From positions 3,844,001 through 3,908,000 of the forward strand of contig NZ_CP108476.1 of assembly GCF_036226465.1 (NCBI RefSeq): DNA of 64,000 nt. The letters are read 5' to 3'. The DNA comes from Kitasatospora sp. NBC_01250. GTDB lineage: Bacteria; Actinomycetota; Actinomycetes; Streptomycetales; Streptomycetaceae. Both the position numbers and the translations under genes were made by a program. Below the pieces are notes generated by a model, which saw only the letters and a list, made by a program, of their open reading frames with translations, was not told the origin of the DNA and did not search any database. Below, piece by piece: positions 31,355-41,375 of this stretch (position 1 is its first letter; the number at the start of each line of letters is the position of its first letter).

Positions 31355-33943
31355 TCAGAGCTTCTCGACCGGCGCGTACCGCAGCAGCAGCACCTTGCGG
31401 CCCGAGGCGCCGAAGTCGATGGTGGCCTTCGCCCGGTCCGCCACCCCTTCGGTGCTCACCACGGTGCCCAGCCCGAAGCTGTCGTGGCTGACCCGGTCGC
31501 CGACCGCCAGCGCGACCACCTCCCGCTCCGTCACCTTGCGCGCCGACTTGCCCCAGCCCGCCTTCGGCGAGGCCGCGCCGCCCGAGGAGGAGCCGCCCCC
31601 CGAGCCGCGCGAGCCGCTGGTCGACAGCCCGCGGGCAGCCGGCACCGCGGCCGCGCCGGTGCGCTTCCACTGCACCAGCTCGGTCGGGATCTCCTCCAGG
31701 AACCGCGAGGCCGGGTTGTAGGCCGGCTGCCCCCAGGCGCTGCGCAGCACGCTGCGGGTCAGGTAGAGCCGCTGCCGGGCCCGGGTCAGGCCGACGTAGG
31801 CGAGCCGGCGCTCCTCCTCCAGCTCCTTGACCTGGCTCAGCGCCCGCATGTGCGGGAAGATGCCGTCCTCCATGCCGGTCAGGAAGACCACCGGGAACTC
31901 CAGGCCCTTGGCGGTGTGCAGGGTCATCATCGTGATGACGCCCGCGCCGTCCTCCTCGTCCGGGATCTGGTCGGAGTCGGCGACCAGCGCGACCCGCTCC
32001 AGGAAGTCGGCCAGCGAGCCGACCGGCGGCGCGCCGTCCTCGCCCGCGTCGGGGCGCTCGCCCGGGTCCTGCTCGTACTCCAGGGCCACCGAGGCGAGCT
32101 CCTGGAGGTTCTCCACCCGGGTCTCGTCCTGCGGGTCGGTGGAGGACTGCAGCTCGGCCAGGTACCCGGTCTCCTCCAGGACCGCCTCCAGCACAGCGGC
32201 CGGCCCGGCCCCCGACTCGACCACCTGGCGCAGCCCGGCCAGCAGCTCGTTGAACTTGCGCACCGCGTTGGCCGAGCGCGCGGCCATCCCGTACGCCTCG
32301 TCGACGCGCAGCAGCGCCTGGGCGAAGGAGATCCGCTCGCGCGAGGCCAGCGCCTCGATCATCGCCTCCGCGCGGTCGCCGATGCCGCGCTTGGGCACGT
32401 TGAGGATTCGGCGCAGCGGCACGGTGTCCTCGGGGTTGGAGAGCACCCGCAGGTAGGCCAGCACGTCGCGGACCTCCCGGCGCTCGTAGAAGCGCACCCC
32501 GCCGACCACCTTGTACGGCAGCCCGACCCGGATGAACACCTCCTCGAAGACCCGGGACTGGGCGTTCGTCCGGTAGAAGATCGCCACGTCACCGGGCTTG
32601 GCGTCGCCGGCATCCGTCAGCCGGTCGATCTCCTCGGCGATGAACTGCGCCTCGCCGTGCTCGTCGTCGGCGACGTAGCCGACCACCTTCTCGCCGTGCT
32701 CCCCGGCCGTCCAGAGCTTCTTCTCGCGGCGGTTGGCGTTGCGCTCGATCACCGCGTTGGCGGCGCTCAGGATCGTCTGGGTGGAGCGGTAGTTCTGCTC
32801 CAGCAGGATCGTGGTGGCGTCGGGGTAGTCCTCCTCGAACTGGAGGATGTTGCGGATCGTCGCACCGCGGAAGGCGTAGATCGACTGGTCGGCGTCACCC
32901 ACCACGCACAGCTCGGCCGGCGGCAGCTCGGCGAGCCCCGCGGCGGCGGGGTTCACGAAGTCGCCGTCCACCGTGCGCCTGGGCGCCGAGCCCGCCGCGC
33001 CGCCGGTCAGCTCGCGCACCAGCATGTACTGCGCGTGGTTGGTGTCCTGGTACTCGTCCACCAGGATGTGCCGGAACCGGCGCCGGTAGTGCTCGGCCGC
33101 GTCCGGGAAGGCCTGCAGCAGGTTGACCGTGGTCATGATGATGTCGTCGAAGTCCAGCGCGTTGGCCTCGCGCAGCCGCGCCTGGTAGAGCGTGTACGCC
33201 TCCGCGAGCTTGCGCTCCATCGGGTTGGCGGCCTGCCCGGCGTAGGTCTCCTCGTCGATCAGCTCGTTCTTGAGGTTGGAGACCTTGGCGGTGAACGACT
33301 TCGGCGGGAACTGCTTGGGGTCCAGGTCCAGGTCCCGGCAGACCAGCGACATCAGCCGCTGCGAGTCGGCCGAGTCGTAGATCGAGAAGCTGGAGGTGAA
33401 GCCGAGCCGCTTGCTCTCCCGGCGCAGGATCCGCACGCACGCGCTGTGGAAGGTGGACACCCACATCGCCCGCGCCCGCGGCCCCACCAACTGCTCGACG
33501 CGCTCGCGCATCTCGCCGGCCGCCTTGTTGGTGAAGGTGATCGCCAGGATCTCGCCCGGCTGCACCCCGCGGGCACCCAGCAGGTAGGCGATCCGGTGGG
33601 TCAGCACCCGGGTCTTGCCCGAACCGGCACCGGCCACGATCAGCAGCGGCGCCCCGGCGTGCAGCACCGCCTCGCGCTGCGGGTCGTTCATCCCCTCCAG
33701 CAGTTGGGCCGGGTCGACCACGGTGCGGTGGGCGCCGTTGCGGTAGTAGGCGTCGCGCTCGGACTGCGCGGCGTGGTCGGTGTGGAAGAGGTCACTGGGG
33801 ATCTCTTCCTCGTACCCGCCGGGGCCGTCGTAGTCCTCCGGCGGAGGCTCCTCGGCCAGGTGCACGGGCATCGCGTCGGCGGCGGGCTTCGCCTCGAAGG
33901 GCTCGAAGCCGGGCAGCGGGAGGTCGTCAAAGAGGCTACTCAT
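31355..33943 (-). CDS. pcrA: ATP-dependent DNA helicase PcrA/UvrD
   Basis: 862 residues of superfamily 1A helicase. About 80 acidic residues precede the core. Motifs are in order: NDPQREAV (Q motif), [12 protein letters not shown] (Walker A), [14 protein letters not shown] (Walker B), [43 protein letters not shown], and [12 protein letters not shown]. The protein unwinds DNA in nucleotide excision and mismatch repair and clears recombination intermediates. The ATG at 33943 lies 9 bases after a promoter-like TAGACT element, so its leader is very short. Confidence 0.96.
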   Translation of the reverse strand: MSSLFDDLPLPGFEPFEAKPAADAMPVHLAEEPPPEDYDGPGGYEEEIPSDLFHTDHAAQSERDAYYRNGAHRTVVDPAQLLEGMNDPQREAVLHAGAPLLIVAGAGSGKTRVLTHRIAYLLGARGVQPGEILAITFTNKAAGEMRERVEQLVGPRARAMWVSTFHSACVRILRRESKRLGFTSSFSIYDSADSQRLMSLVCRDLDLDPKQFPPKSFTAKVSNLKNELIDEETYAGQAANPMERKLAEAYTLYQARLREANALDFDDIIMTTVNLLQAFPDAAEHYRRRFRHILVDEYQDTNHAQYMLVRELTGGAAGSAPRRTVDGDFVNPAAAGLAELPPAELCVVGDADQSIYAFRGATIRNILQFEEDYPDATTILLEQNYRSTQTILSAANAVIERNANRREKKLWTAGEHGEKVVGYVADDEHGEAQFIAEEIDRLTDAGDAKPGDVAIFYRTNAQSRVFEEVFIRVGLPYKVVGGVRFYERREVRDVLAYLRVLSNPEDTVPLRRILNVPKRGIGDRAEAMIEALASRERISFAQALLRVDEAYGMAARSANAVRKFNELLAGLRQVVESGAGPAAVLEAVLEETGYLAELQSSTDPQDETRVENLQELASVALEYEQDPGERPDAGEDGAPPVGSLADFLERVALVADSDQIPDEEDGAGVITMMTLHTAKGLEFPVVFLTGMEDGIFPHMRALSQVKELEEERRLAYVGLTRARQRLYLTRSVLRSAWGQPAYNPASRFLEEIPTELVQWKRTGAAAVPAARGLSTSGSRGSGGGSSSGGAASPKAGWGKSARKVTEREVVALAVGDRVSHDSFGLGTVVSTEGVADRAKATIDFGASGRKVLLLRYAPVEKL

Positions 33944-33952
33944 GGCTCTCCG

Positions 33953-33975
33953 AGTCTATGGCCCGCCGCCGACAA
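33953..33975 (-). promoter_or_regulatory. RecA-NDp / PafBC-type promoter candidate for pcrA
   Basis: Reading leftward: TTGTCGGCG, 8 bases (GCGGGCCA), TAGACT. It differs from TTGTCRGTG-N8-TAnnnT only at the eighth base of the nonamer (C for T). The predicted start falls within a few bases of the pcrA ATG. Confidence 0.65.
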
Positions 33976-34013
33976 CCCGTCCGCCCGCGCCCGGATCCCG
34001 CCCGGAGCGCGGA

Positions 34014-35258
34014 TCACGGCGAGTAGGAGTTCGCGAAGACCAGGTAGACGCCGTAGAAACCGGAGCAGACCGCCGCCGAGCCGAGCAGCACCCCGAGCGA
34101 GGCCCGGGAGCGCACCCGCGACAGGCCCGCGGCCAACGGCACCAGCAGCACGAAGGCCGGCACCAGGAACCGCGCCCGGGCGGCGTCGGTCGCACTGCTG
34201 CCGATCGCTACGGCCAGGATCGTCGCGCCGTAGACCAGCCACGGCAGCGGCTGCCGCTGCACCAGCGCGAGCAGGAAGAGGACCACGTAGGCCACCACGG
34301 CCAGGGCGATCACCACCTGGTTCAGCAGCTGTGGCGGCGCACCCGGAGTCAGGAACATCGCGTCGAGCCAGCGGATGGTGCCCGCTCCGCCGTCGAACTG
34401 CGTCCCCCAGGCGGACTGGATGTAGGAGTAGCCGCTCCAGGACCGGCGCACGTAGTCGACGTAGCCGATGTAGCCGAGGACCCCCAGCGGCGACAGCGCC
34501 GCACCCAGGACCACCCGCCACCAGGCCGGGGCGGCCGACTGCAGTCCATGGCGCCCGCGCACCCGCCGGGCGAGCTCGACGACGGCCGTCAGGCCCACCG
34601 CTGCCGCGACGGCCGCGGCGGTAGGCCTGACCAGGCCTGCCAGCAGGCTCAGTGCACCGGCCCAGATCCAGCTGCGGCGCTCCAGCGCGTAGAGCGCCCA
34701 CGCTGCCGTCGCGGTGAACAGCGACTCGGAGTAGGCCATGCTCTGTACGGCGGCGTGCGGCAGCACCCCCCAGAGCACCGCCGTGAGCACACCCACCCGG
34801 CGGTCGTACCGGTGCGCGACCGCCGCAAAGATGCCCCCCGCAGCGACCAGTGACGAGCCCCAGGCCACCGTCAGCGCGGCGGCGCCCACCGAGACCGGCA
34901 GGACGGTGTGGACCGCCTTGATGAGCATCGGGAAGAGCGGGAAGAACGCGCGCGTCGAATAGGGGACGTCGTTGATGCCGCTGCCGACGTGGTCGTTGTA
35001 GCCGTGCAGCACGATGTCCGTGTACCAGTGCGCGTCCCACAGGGTGCTCAGGCGGGGCAGCACCGCGTACTCGTGGGGAAGCAGCAGCATGAGCAGCACG
35101 CCGGCGGCGCGCACCCCCGCGTAGCCGAGGAGAGCCGGTGCGGCGTACCTCGAGCCGGCAGCCACGCGGCCCCACACGTGCTGTCCACCACGTGCCGCAA
35201 CCCTCGCCCGCGCGTACGGGAGCCTGTCGCCGAGCGCTGCAGCCAGTCGGCTGCTCAC
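34014..35258 (-). CDS. Mannosyltransferase-like membrane protein (PIG-V type GT-C)
   Basis: 414 residues, 9-10 predicted membrane helices. The first large extracytoplasmic loop contains STLWDAHWYTDIVLHGY, the WDxxWY-type motif of PIG-V-like dolichyl/polyprenyl-phosphate-dependent mannosyltransferases, followed by RAFFPLFPMLI. The probable role is glycosylating a lipid- or protein-linked acceptor outside the membrane; donor and acceptor are unknown. The GTG at 35258 overlaps the upstream acyltransferase stop (GTGA), so the two are coupled. It lies upstream of pcrA, ending 70 bp from the pcrA start. Confidence 0.78.
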   Translation of the reverse strand: MSSRLAAALGDRLPYARARVAARGGQHVWGRVAAGSRYAAPALLGYAGVRAAGVLLMLLLPHEYAVLPRLSTLWDAHWYTDIVLHGYNDHVGSGINDVPYSTRAFFPLFPMLIKAVHTVLPVSVGAAALTVAWGSSLVAAGGIFAAVAHRYDRRVGVLTAVLWGVLPHAAVQSMAYSESLFTATAAWALYALERRSWIWAGALSLLAGLVRPTAAAVAAAVGLTAVVELARRVRGRHGLQSAAPAWWRVVLGAALSPLGVLGYIGYVDYVRRSWSGYSYIQSAWGTQFDGGAGTIRWLDAMFLTPGAPPQLLNQVVIALAVVAYVVLFLLALVQRQPLPWLVYGATILAVAIGSSATDAARARFLVPAFVLLVPLAAGLSRVRSRASLGVLLGSAAVCSGFYGVYLVFANSYSP

Positions 35259-36460
35259 GGGGTGGATCGCACTCTGCCGGCTCGGGCGAGCAAGTCGCCG
35301 TCATCCGTGGCGAAGGACTCGAAGGAGACGGTCAGCCCCCTCTTCAGGACGCGGGACAGGGGCCGCTCCACCAGCCGGTGCACCAGCCAGGCAAGTACCA
35401 GGACACCGACCGTCACCATGGCGAGCGTGGGTGCTGGTGCGAGCCGCTGGCGCAACCAGCCGATCATGGTCAGCCCGACCTCCTGGTGCAGGAGGTAGAC
35501 AGGGTAGGTAAGCGCACCGGCCAACGTCAGCCAACGCCATTGGATCCAGTCGAAGGCACCGAGAGCGGCACCGAGCACCAGGAGGAAGCAGCACGTCATG
35601 ACAGCCACCGAGCGACTCCACGAGATGTGCTCGGGAAGCCACTGCTGGTACATCTGGACGCTGCCCTCCAACCGGTACTGCGCCGCCAGCCAGGAGAACC
35701 CGAGCAGCCCCCAGAGCAGGAGGTTCGCACCGAACCGGTGCATCAGGTATATCGTCACGCCCGCCACGAAGAGCGGCGCGTAGGCGGGTTGGGTGAGGGT
35801 GTCCAGCAACGGGAGCCCGACGCTCGGCGCGATGGCCGCGGCGAAGGTCCAGATCCCGCAGAAGGCCACCACCCGCCGGTAGGTCAGGCCCATCGCCACC
35901 ACGACAGCGAACAGCAGGTAGAACAGCATCTCGACCCAGAGCGTCCAGTAACTGGGATCGATCGCCGTTGCCCCATAAGGCTGCTGGAGCATCGTCAGGT
36001 TGATCAGGACAGTGCGCGCGGTGATGTCCTTCACCGTGCTGAACGGGTAGCCGGCAGCCACGACGACCACCGAGGTGATCAGGACCGCGACCCAGTAGGC
36101 GGGATAGAGCCGGATCAGTCTCGAGACGAGGAAATCCCGGGGCCGTTTTCCCCAGCAGGACATGCAGATGACGAAACCGCTGATCAGAAAGAACAGCTCG
36201 ACACCGAGCCAGCCGTAGAGTGCCACCGCATGGACGCCCGGGAGCAGTTTGTCAGGTGCCCCCCGCCAGGCCTGCTCCCAGCCCACGGGCTTTCCCACGT
36301 AATGGAAGAGCAGCACGCTGAGCGCCGCCCCCAGGCGCAACCCGTCGAGCACGTACAGCCGCGTGTGGCCAGGCCCCGTGCCGGGCGAGGCCCCGGCCGC
36401 GGGCGGCGCGGAGATCAGGGACGGGAACCGCCACCGGCTCGATAGCACGGAGAGTGGCAC
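35255..36460 (-). CDS. OafA-like acyltransferase (acyltransferase family 3), copy A
   Basis: 401 residues with about ten membrane helices. The N-terminal core has LYVLDGLRLGAALSVLLFHY (the conserved His), GWLGVELFFLISGFVICMS, SRLIRLYPAYW and YWTLWVEMLFYLLFAV. These match integral membrane O-acyltransferases that acetylate surface polysaccharides. I start at GTG 36460, with AGGA upstream and about 40 residues before the first conserved helix; a GTG at 36550 would add a non-conserved tail. Coupled to the PIG-V-like gene. A close paralogue lies at 38551. Confidence 0.83.
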   Translation of the reverse strand: MPLSVLSSRWRFPSLISAPPAAGASPGTGPGHTRLYVLDGLRLGAALSVLLFHYVGKPVGWEQAWRGAPDKLLPGVHAVALYGWLGVELFFLISGFVICMSCWGKRPRDFLVSRLIRLYPAYWVAVLITSVVVVAAGYPFSTVKDITARTVLINLTMLQQPYGATAIDPSYWTLWVEMLFYLLFAVVVAMGLTYRRVVAFCGIWTFAAAIAPSVGLPLLDTLTQPAYAPLFVAGVTIYLMHRFGANLLLWGLLGFSWLAAQYRLEGSVQMYQQWLPEHISWSRSVAVMTCCFLLVLGAALGAFDWIQWRWLTLAGALTYPVYLLHQEVGLTMIGWLRQRLAPAPTLAMVTVGVLVLAWLVHRLVERPLSRVLKRGLTVSFESFATDDGDLLARAGRVRSTP

Positions 36461-36714
36461 GATGACTTTCCTAAGCCAGAGCACCGGATCGGTCGCCGGC
36501 GCACGCCGAACAGAGGTCTCAGTGCCTCCGGCTCGCCAGAATGCCACCACGAGCGAATTGACTATATACGCAATGCGCTTGATCAGCTCCAGATGGTAAC
36601 CACTCGCGCCATAGTCGTACTTTTTAATTTTTATTAGGCGGATGAACTGAAGATCTCAGACCGGTCCAGCCTGGGCCGCGGCGCTGGAGCCGGCGCCGCG
36701 GCCCACGGCTTGCG
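36461..36714. other. AT-rich intergenic region upstream of acyltransferase A
   Basis: 254 bp. About 36550-36650 contains TATATACGC and ACTTTTTAATTTTTATTAGG, exceptionally AT-rich for this chromosome. It likely holds the acyltransferase promoter. No gene seen. Confidence 0.4.
36672..36705 (-). terminator. Terminator of the GT87-like gene
   Basis: 13-base perfect arms (TGGGCCGCGGCGC and its complement) with an 8-base loop, 10 bp downstream of the gene's stop. Confidence 0.75.
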
Positions 36715-38004
36715 TCACCCAGCCTCGCGCTTGGACGCCGTCGCCTTCCAGAGGTAGTAGCAGGACAACACGCTGGCGAGTACCAGCACCGCATTGCGCA
36801 GCACCAGAACGTAGATGCCGAACGGCATGCCCGCGCCCAGCTGACCGAGGAAGAGCGGATAGTCGATCGTCGTGAGCACGGTGGCCAGCATCAGCAGCGC
36901 CACCACCGGGCGCTGGGTCGTCTCACGGAACGAGAGGCACACCGCCGCCATGCCGACGATCCAGATGAAGTACTGAGGGCTGATCACCCGGCTCGTGGTG
37001 ATGAAGAGCAGCAGCGCCGTCATCGCCGCGTCGGCCGGAGTCGCCGCCGACCAGCGGTTGGCCTTGAAGCGCCACAGGAGCAACCACGCGAGACCCACGA
37101 CCGTGAGCACCAGTGAAGCCTTGGCAATGGAGGAGACGTACGGACCCACGAATTCCATGGCCCCGAACTGGTAGTTCAGCCGCCCGGTGTAGCCGTGCAG
37201 GCGCCACAACTGCAGCACGCTGCCGCCGACCGAGCCCATCTCGATGCCGCGCCCCTCCTGGTTGCCGAGGAAGCCGAAGGTGTTCCGGAAGACGAGCGCG
37301 AGCACCCCGACGATGGCGGCCGCGGAAACGATGACCGATATCCAGGCGTCCCGAGTGCTCTTGCCGCGCGGAGTACCCAGTACTGCCAGCACCGGCCAGC
37401 CCTTGACCAGCGCACCTACCGCGGCCAGTGCACCACCAAGACGCGGCGAGCGGCGCACGCTGAGCAGAGAGAGAACGGCGAACGCGGTGACGATGACGTC
37501 GTAGCGCACGTAGGGAACGTGCAGCATCAGCGGCAGACCCAGAATCCACACCCAGGCGCCGGTGACCTGACGCTCCCCGCTCCTCGCGGCGAGGATGAGC
37601 CCCGTGGTAATCGCGGCGTCGGCCAGCAGGATGACCACGCCGAAGGCGGCACCGTAGCTGATGAAGTTCAGTGCCTTGGGCGCGAGGAAGACCAGCGCGG
37701 CACCGGGCGGGTACTGCCAAGTGACGTCGCCCTGCGGGTAGCTGCCACTGGCGAGGGTGTGGGCCCAGCCCGGGTACAGCCCGTTCACCTCTCCGTCGAC
37801 GCCCATGGCCTTGCTGTAGACGAGCGCCAGGATCAGCATGCGGCTGAGCACCCACGCCCCCGCGGGGTTGAGCAGATCACTGGGCCAGCTGCTCGCCCGT
37901 CGCCAGGAGAAGGCGGTTACGGCCTTGCCCTCGGTGGACTGGCCCGCAGCGGCGGTCCCGTCCCCCAGGTTGGTACGCCTGACCGATGCCTCGGTGCTGG
38001 GCAC
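36715..38004 (-). CDS. GT87-like (DUF2029) membrane glycosyltransferase
   Basis: 429 residues with about 10 membrane helices. A long first periplasmic loop reads YPGWAHTLASGSYPQGDVTWQYPPGAAL: the DxxWxYPP pattern is typical of GT87/DUF2029 polyprenol-phosphate-mannose alpha-mannosyltransferases. A hydrophilic N-terminal tail of about 45 residues precedes it. The GTG start has GGAGGA 4 bases upstream. Probable role: adding mannose or arabinose-type sugars to an envelope glycan. It stands alone between the two acyltransferase genes and is divergent from the second. Confidence 0.8.
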   Translation of the reverse strand: MPSTEASVRRTNLGDGTAAAGQSTEGKAVTAFSWRRASSWPSDLLNPAGAWVLSRMLILALVYSKAMGVDGEVNGLYPGWAHTLASGSYPQGDVTWQYPPGAALVFLAPKALNFISYGAAFGVVILLADAAITTGLILAARSGERQVTGAWVWILGLPLMLHVPYVRYDVIVTAFAVLSLLSVRRSPRLGGALAAVGALVKGWPVLAVLGTPRGKSTRDAWISVIVSAAAIVGVLALVFRNTFGFLGNQEGRGIEMGSVGGSVLQLWRLHGYTGRLNYQFGAMEFVGPYVSSIAKASLVLTVVGLAWLLLWRFKANRWSAATPADAAMTALLLFITTSRVISPQYFIWIVGMAAVCLSFRETTQRPVVALLMLATVLTTIDYPLFLGQLGAGMPFGIYVLVLRNAVLVLASVLSCYYLWKATASKREAG

Positions 38005-38550
38005 GCGCTCCTCCGGGATTCAGATATATGTGCGTAACAGAACCAGCCAAGCCTACTGGCAGCTGTGCGGCTCCCAAGGGGGGTCCTGGCTGGCCGTCGG
38101 TCACAACTGCATTCCGCTTGGGTGCCGCCCGTGGTCGGGCTGTCCACGGGCGAACGGTCACGAGCTCGACGCGGTCACGCCCGCTGCCGCCGACACGAGT
38201 CCGGCGGGCAGCGGGCGGACGAGGCAGGTGCCCCTGGGGAATCCGGTCAACTCATGCCCTATCTTTGTGAACCATGACCGCCGATTCCCATCACCGAGGC
38301 GCCGCGTCAGCACCCGCCGCCGGCATCACCGTGGGCAGCGGACCGGCAGCCGGGCCGGTCACCACCGGTTCGCATGGTGAGCACCTGATTCACCTCAACT
38401 GAACACCGTAGAGCTCCACCACCGACGGGTCGGCCACGGCATGGTCGTGGCCGCGCTGAGTGGTTCCCATGCGCTGTCCTCGCGAGCGCGCTCGGTCCGT
38501 CCTACCGCCTCAGCTCGGGCTCTGTGCCCGCTCACGAAAGTGTTTCAGCC
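38005..38550. other. Divergent promoter region, GT87-like / acyltransferase B
   Basis: 546 bp. Short readings exist, including one of 42 codons from ATG 38274 to 38402 (starting MTADSHHRGAASAP), but none has a ribosome site or recognisable motif. About 38020-38040 (CAGATATATGTGCG) is AT-rich. I treat the region as regulatory or decayed. Confidence 0.4.
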
Positions 38551-39750
38551 ATGCCCATACCTCTGCCCCTGCTGAACCGGCGCTCAGGGTCCCAGGCCGA
38601 CCCCGTGGCCGCACCCGATGCATCCGCCCGGGTCGACGGCCCGCAGCCTGCCGCGTCCGCCAAGCCGGGCAAGCGCCCTCGGCTCTACGCCCTGGACGGG
38701 ATGCGGCTGATAGCGGCACTGGGCGTCCTGTTCTTCCACTACACCGGCAAGGACTTGGTGCCGAGCATTTACGGCACGGGCAGCCCGCGCAAGGTGCTGC
38801 CGAGGATCCACGACTTCGGCGTCTACAGCTGGCTTGGCGTCGAACTCTTCTTCCTCATCAGCGGGTTCGTCATCTGCATGTCCTGCTGGGGCAAGAGGCC
38901 GAAGGACTTCCTCACCTCACGGGTAGTGCGCCTCTACCCCGCCTACTGGTTCGGAGTCCTCGCCACCGCCGCAGTGGTGCTGATCGCAGCACGGCCCTGG
39001 GGAAGCTACAACGACATCACGCCCCAGGTGATCCTGAGCAACCTCACCATGATGCAGTGGCCGATCGGGTCCGCTGCGGTCGACCCGGTCTACTGGACGC
39101 TCTGGGTCGAGATGCGGTTCTACGTCTTCTTCGCGATCGTCGTGGCGTTCGGTCTGACCTACCGCCGCGTTGTGCTGTTCTGCATGATCTGGGCCTTTGC
39201 CGCGATCTTCGCTCCGATGGTGAATTTCGGTCTGCTGACCGAGGCTGCCCAGCCGGTCTACGCACCGTTCTTCATCGGCGGCATGGTGATGTACCTGATG
39301 TACCGGTTCAAGCCGAACTTCCTGCTCTGGGCGATGCTCGCGTTCAGCTGGCTGCTGGCCCAGAACCAGATGCCGACGATCATGAAGGACTACGAGTCCG
39401 AGGCCAACCAGAAGCTCTCCTGGACGATCTGCGTCGTCGTGATGACTGCCTGCTACCTGGCCGTCCTGCTGGCCGCGCTGGGCAAGCTGAACTGGATCAG
39501 CTGGAAGTGGCTCGCCACCGCCGGCGCCCTCACCTACCCGCTCTACTTGCTGCACCAGGAGATCGGGTGGATCGCCCTCTACTCGCTGCACAAGTGGCTG
39601 TCCCCGCTGCCGCTGCTGCTGACCGTGATAGCCGGCCTGTTGGTGATCGCCTGGCTGGTCCACAAACTGGTCGAGCAGCCACTCTCCAGGGCCTTGAAGA
39701 AGGGCATGGACTCCTCCTTCAAGGCGATGCTCGAGGCACCTGAGAAGTAG
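38551..39750 (+). CDS. OafA-like acyltransferase (acyltransferase family 3), copy B
   Basis: 399 residues, about ten membrane helices. It repeats the core of copy A almost motif for motif: LYALDGMRLIAALGVLFFHY, GWLGVELFFLISGFVICMSC, RLYPAYW, YWTLWVEMRFYVFFA and WLVHKLVEQPLSRALKKG. By eye roughly half or more of the residues are identical to copy A. Predicted function is O-acylation of an exported glycan. Start: ATG 38551 has only a weak site; GTG 38524 would add nine residues. Convergent with the GT39-like gene across a 25-bp hairpin. Confidence 0.83.
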   Translation: MPIPLPLLNRRSGSQADPVAAPDASARVDGPQPAASAKPGKRPRLYALDGMRLIAALGVLFFHYTGKDLVPSIYGTGSPRKVLPRIHDFGVYSWLGVELFFLISGFVICMSCWGKRPKDFLTSRVVRLYPAYWFGVLATAAVVLIAARPWGSYNDITPQVILSNLTMMQWPIGSAAVDPVYWTLWVEMRFYVFFAIVVAFGLTYRRVVLFCMIWAFAAIFAPMVNFGLLTEAAQPVYAPFFIGGMVMYLMYRFKPNFLLWAMLAFSWLLAQNQMPTIMKDYESEANQKLSWTICVVVMTACYLAVLLAALGKLNWISWKWLATAGALTYPLYLLHQEIGWIALYSLHKWLSPLPLLLTVIAGLLVIAWLVHKLVEQPLSRALKKGMDSSFKAMLEAPEK

Positions 39751-39779
39751 GGCCGGCGCAGCGTCTCCCGCAGCACCAG

Positions 39780-39834
39780 CACGAACGCCGATGGCCGCCA
39801 CACCTGAACGGTGTGGCGGCCATCGGCGTTCGTG
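39780..39834. terminator. Long perfect bidirectional terminator hairpin
   Basis: 25-base perfect arms (39780-39804 and 39810-39834) with a 5-base loop TGAAC, centred between convergent stops at 39750 and 39855. It is the longest perfect stem I found in the window. Confidence 0.82.
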
Positions 39835-39854
39835 TCCCGTCGGCGCTGCTGAAC

Positions 39855-41375
39855 CTACGAATTGCGCTCGAGCAGCGTGACCCAGGTGTTGTAGAGGTGA
39901 GTGGTGTGCACCGCGTGGTACTTCGAGGCCAGTGCGGCGCCTTGAGCCTGGTCGATGTTGGCGTACGGGCTGCGCTGATCGATCGGCTGGTCCGGCCCCA
40001 CGGACACCACCCAGATCCGCGGCTCGGCACCGAGGCAGCTGACCGGCTGGGCGCAGTTCTCGGTCACCAGGCTGTTGCCGGCGGCCGGCGACACCGACTC
40101 GAAGATGTCCCGCGGCTTCACGTTCTTGGGCAGATAGAACTTGACCCCGCTGTCGAAGATCGTGCTGTCGTGCGGGACGACCAGCCCGTCACCCTGCTGG
40201 TACCCCTGCGCAACGACCCGGGCTGCGCCGCGCTCGTCGAAGTTGACCCGGTCGGTCAGGGAACGAATGCTGACCTGGGTGCCGTACGAAGCCACGGCGA
40301 GCACGATCACGCCGACAATGGCGAGCACCCGAGGGCGGATCGCTGCCAGGCCCGCACCGGCGAGCACCACCCAGGCAGACAGGGTGAAGAGCAGGTACCG
40401 CGCTATGAAGTAGGAGATGCTCCCCTGCGAGACGAAGTAGACCAGGGCAACAGGCAGTACCGCGGTGAGGAACACCTGCAGCACCGGGCGACGGTTCTTG
40501 GCCCAGCCCAGCGTCATCGCGGCCGCGGCCAGCACCAGCAGCGAGAACAGCGCCGGCCCGTACATGGCTTCCCACAGAGCGGGGAGGGATTCCGGCGTCG
40601 GGCGGTCGATCCAGGAGATCTGCTTGCCCACCTGGGCCTGTCCCAGCAGCGCGAGCGGCGCCGCTGGGAGCACGGCGACCAGGACCGTGACCGCGAACTG
40701 CGCCCACCGCCGCCAGGGACGACTCGGCCAGGACTGCAGGATCACCATGCATGCATGTGGCAACAACAAGCTCAGCGCCACGAGTTGGAAGAGGCCGACC
40801 GCCGCGATCGACACCCCGTAGCAGACCCAGCGCAGCAGTGTCGGGCGCTCCAGCGCACGCAGCAGGCACCAGGTCGCGATTGCCACAGCAGCCATCACGA
40901 TGGCATAGGGCCGGACCTCCTGGGCGTACCGGGAGACTGATGGAACCACCGCGAAGATCAGTCCGGCCAGCAGGCCCGCCCGGCGGGAGAAGAGCCGCCG
41001 CCCCGTCAGGGCTATGAACGCGGCGGCTACGGCCATCGCGATGGCGGAAGGCACCCGCAGGGTCACCGCCGAGTCGCCGAAGACCTGCATCCAGAAATGC
41101 AGGAAGACGTAGTAGACCCCGTACACTGCGTCAACGTGGTGCAGCATTCCGAACAGCTGCGGGACCGTGCGGTTGGCCGCCGTCCAACTGGCCAGCTCGT
41201 CGCCCCACATCTGGGGCCGCCCACTGCCCAACAGTCCCACGGCCAAGGTCACCAGCCCGGGCATCAGCCAGAGCAGGATGTCCGAGCGGCCAGACCGACG
41301 AGCTCCGCGTATGGCACTACGGACCACGGTCGTCGGTCTGTCGGCGACTTCGGCGCCTAGCGTCGGCTGAGCCAC
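39855..41375 (-). CDS. GT39-like membrane glycosyltransferase
   Basis: 506 residues, 10-12 membrane helices and a C-terminal soluble domain of about 110 residues. The first loop has GRPQMWGDELASWTAAN with the acidic DE pair used by GT39/ArnT-type enzymes. RYAQEVRPYAIVMA is the conserved RxxRPY-like motif of this group. It uses polyprenyl-phosphate sugars outside the membrane. The GTG at 41375 has AGGGG 8 bases upstream, so I prefer it to ATG 41384, which sits directly on that site. The soluble end (for example CAQPVSCLGAEPRIWVV, two Cys) probably faces outward. Confidence 0.8.
   Translation of the reverse strand: MAQPTLGAEVADRPTTVVRSAIRGARRSGRSDILLWLMPGLVTLAVGLLGSGRPQMWGDELASWTAANRTVPQLFGMLHHVDAVYGVYYVFLHFWMQVFGDSAVTLRVPSAIAMAVAAAFIALTGRRLFSRRAGLLAGLIFAVVPSVSRYAQEVRPYAIVMAAVAIATWCLLRALERPTLLRWVCYGVSIAAVGLFQLVALSLLLPHACMVILQSWPSRPWRRWAQFAVTVLVAVLPAAPLALLGQAQVGKQISWIDRPTPESLPALWEAMYGPALFSLLVLAAAAMTLGWAKNRRPVLQVFLTAVLPVALVYFVSQGSISYFIARYLLFTLSAWVVLAGAGLAAIRPRVLAIVGVIVLAVASYGTQVSIRSLTDRVNFDERGAARVVAQGYQQGDGLVVPHDSTIFDSGVKFYLPKNVKPRDIFESVSPAAGNSLVTENCAQPVSCLGAEPRIWVVSVGPDQPIDQRSPYANIDQAQGAALASKYHAVHTTHLYNTWVTLLERNS

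Noticed and set aside
36590..36640. T-rich run that could be read as an intrinsic terminator tail
   Set aside because: No stem precedes it in either direction; the actual hairpin is at 36672-36705.
38274..38402. A 42-codon reading in the divergent region
   Set aside because: No ribosome site or similarity I can recognise; noted in the region entry but not called a gene.
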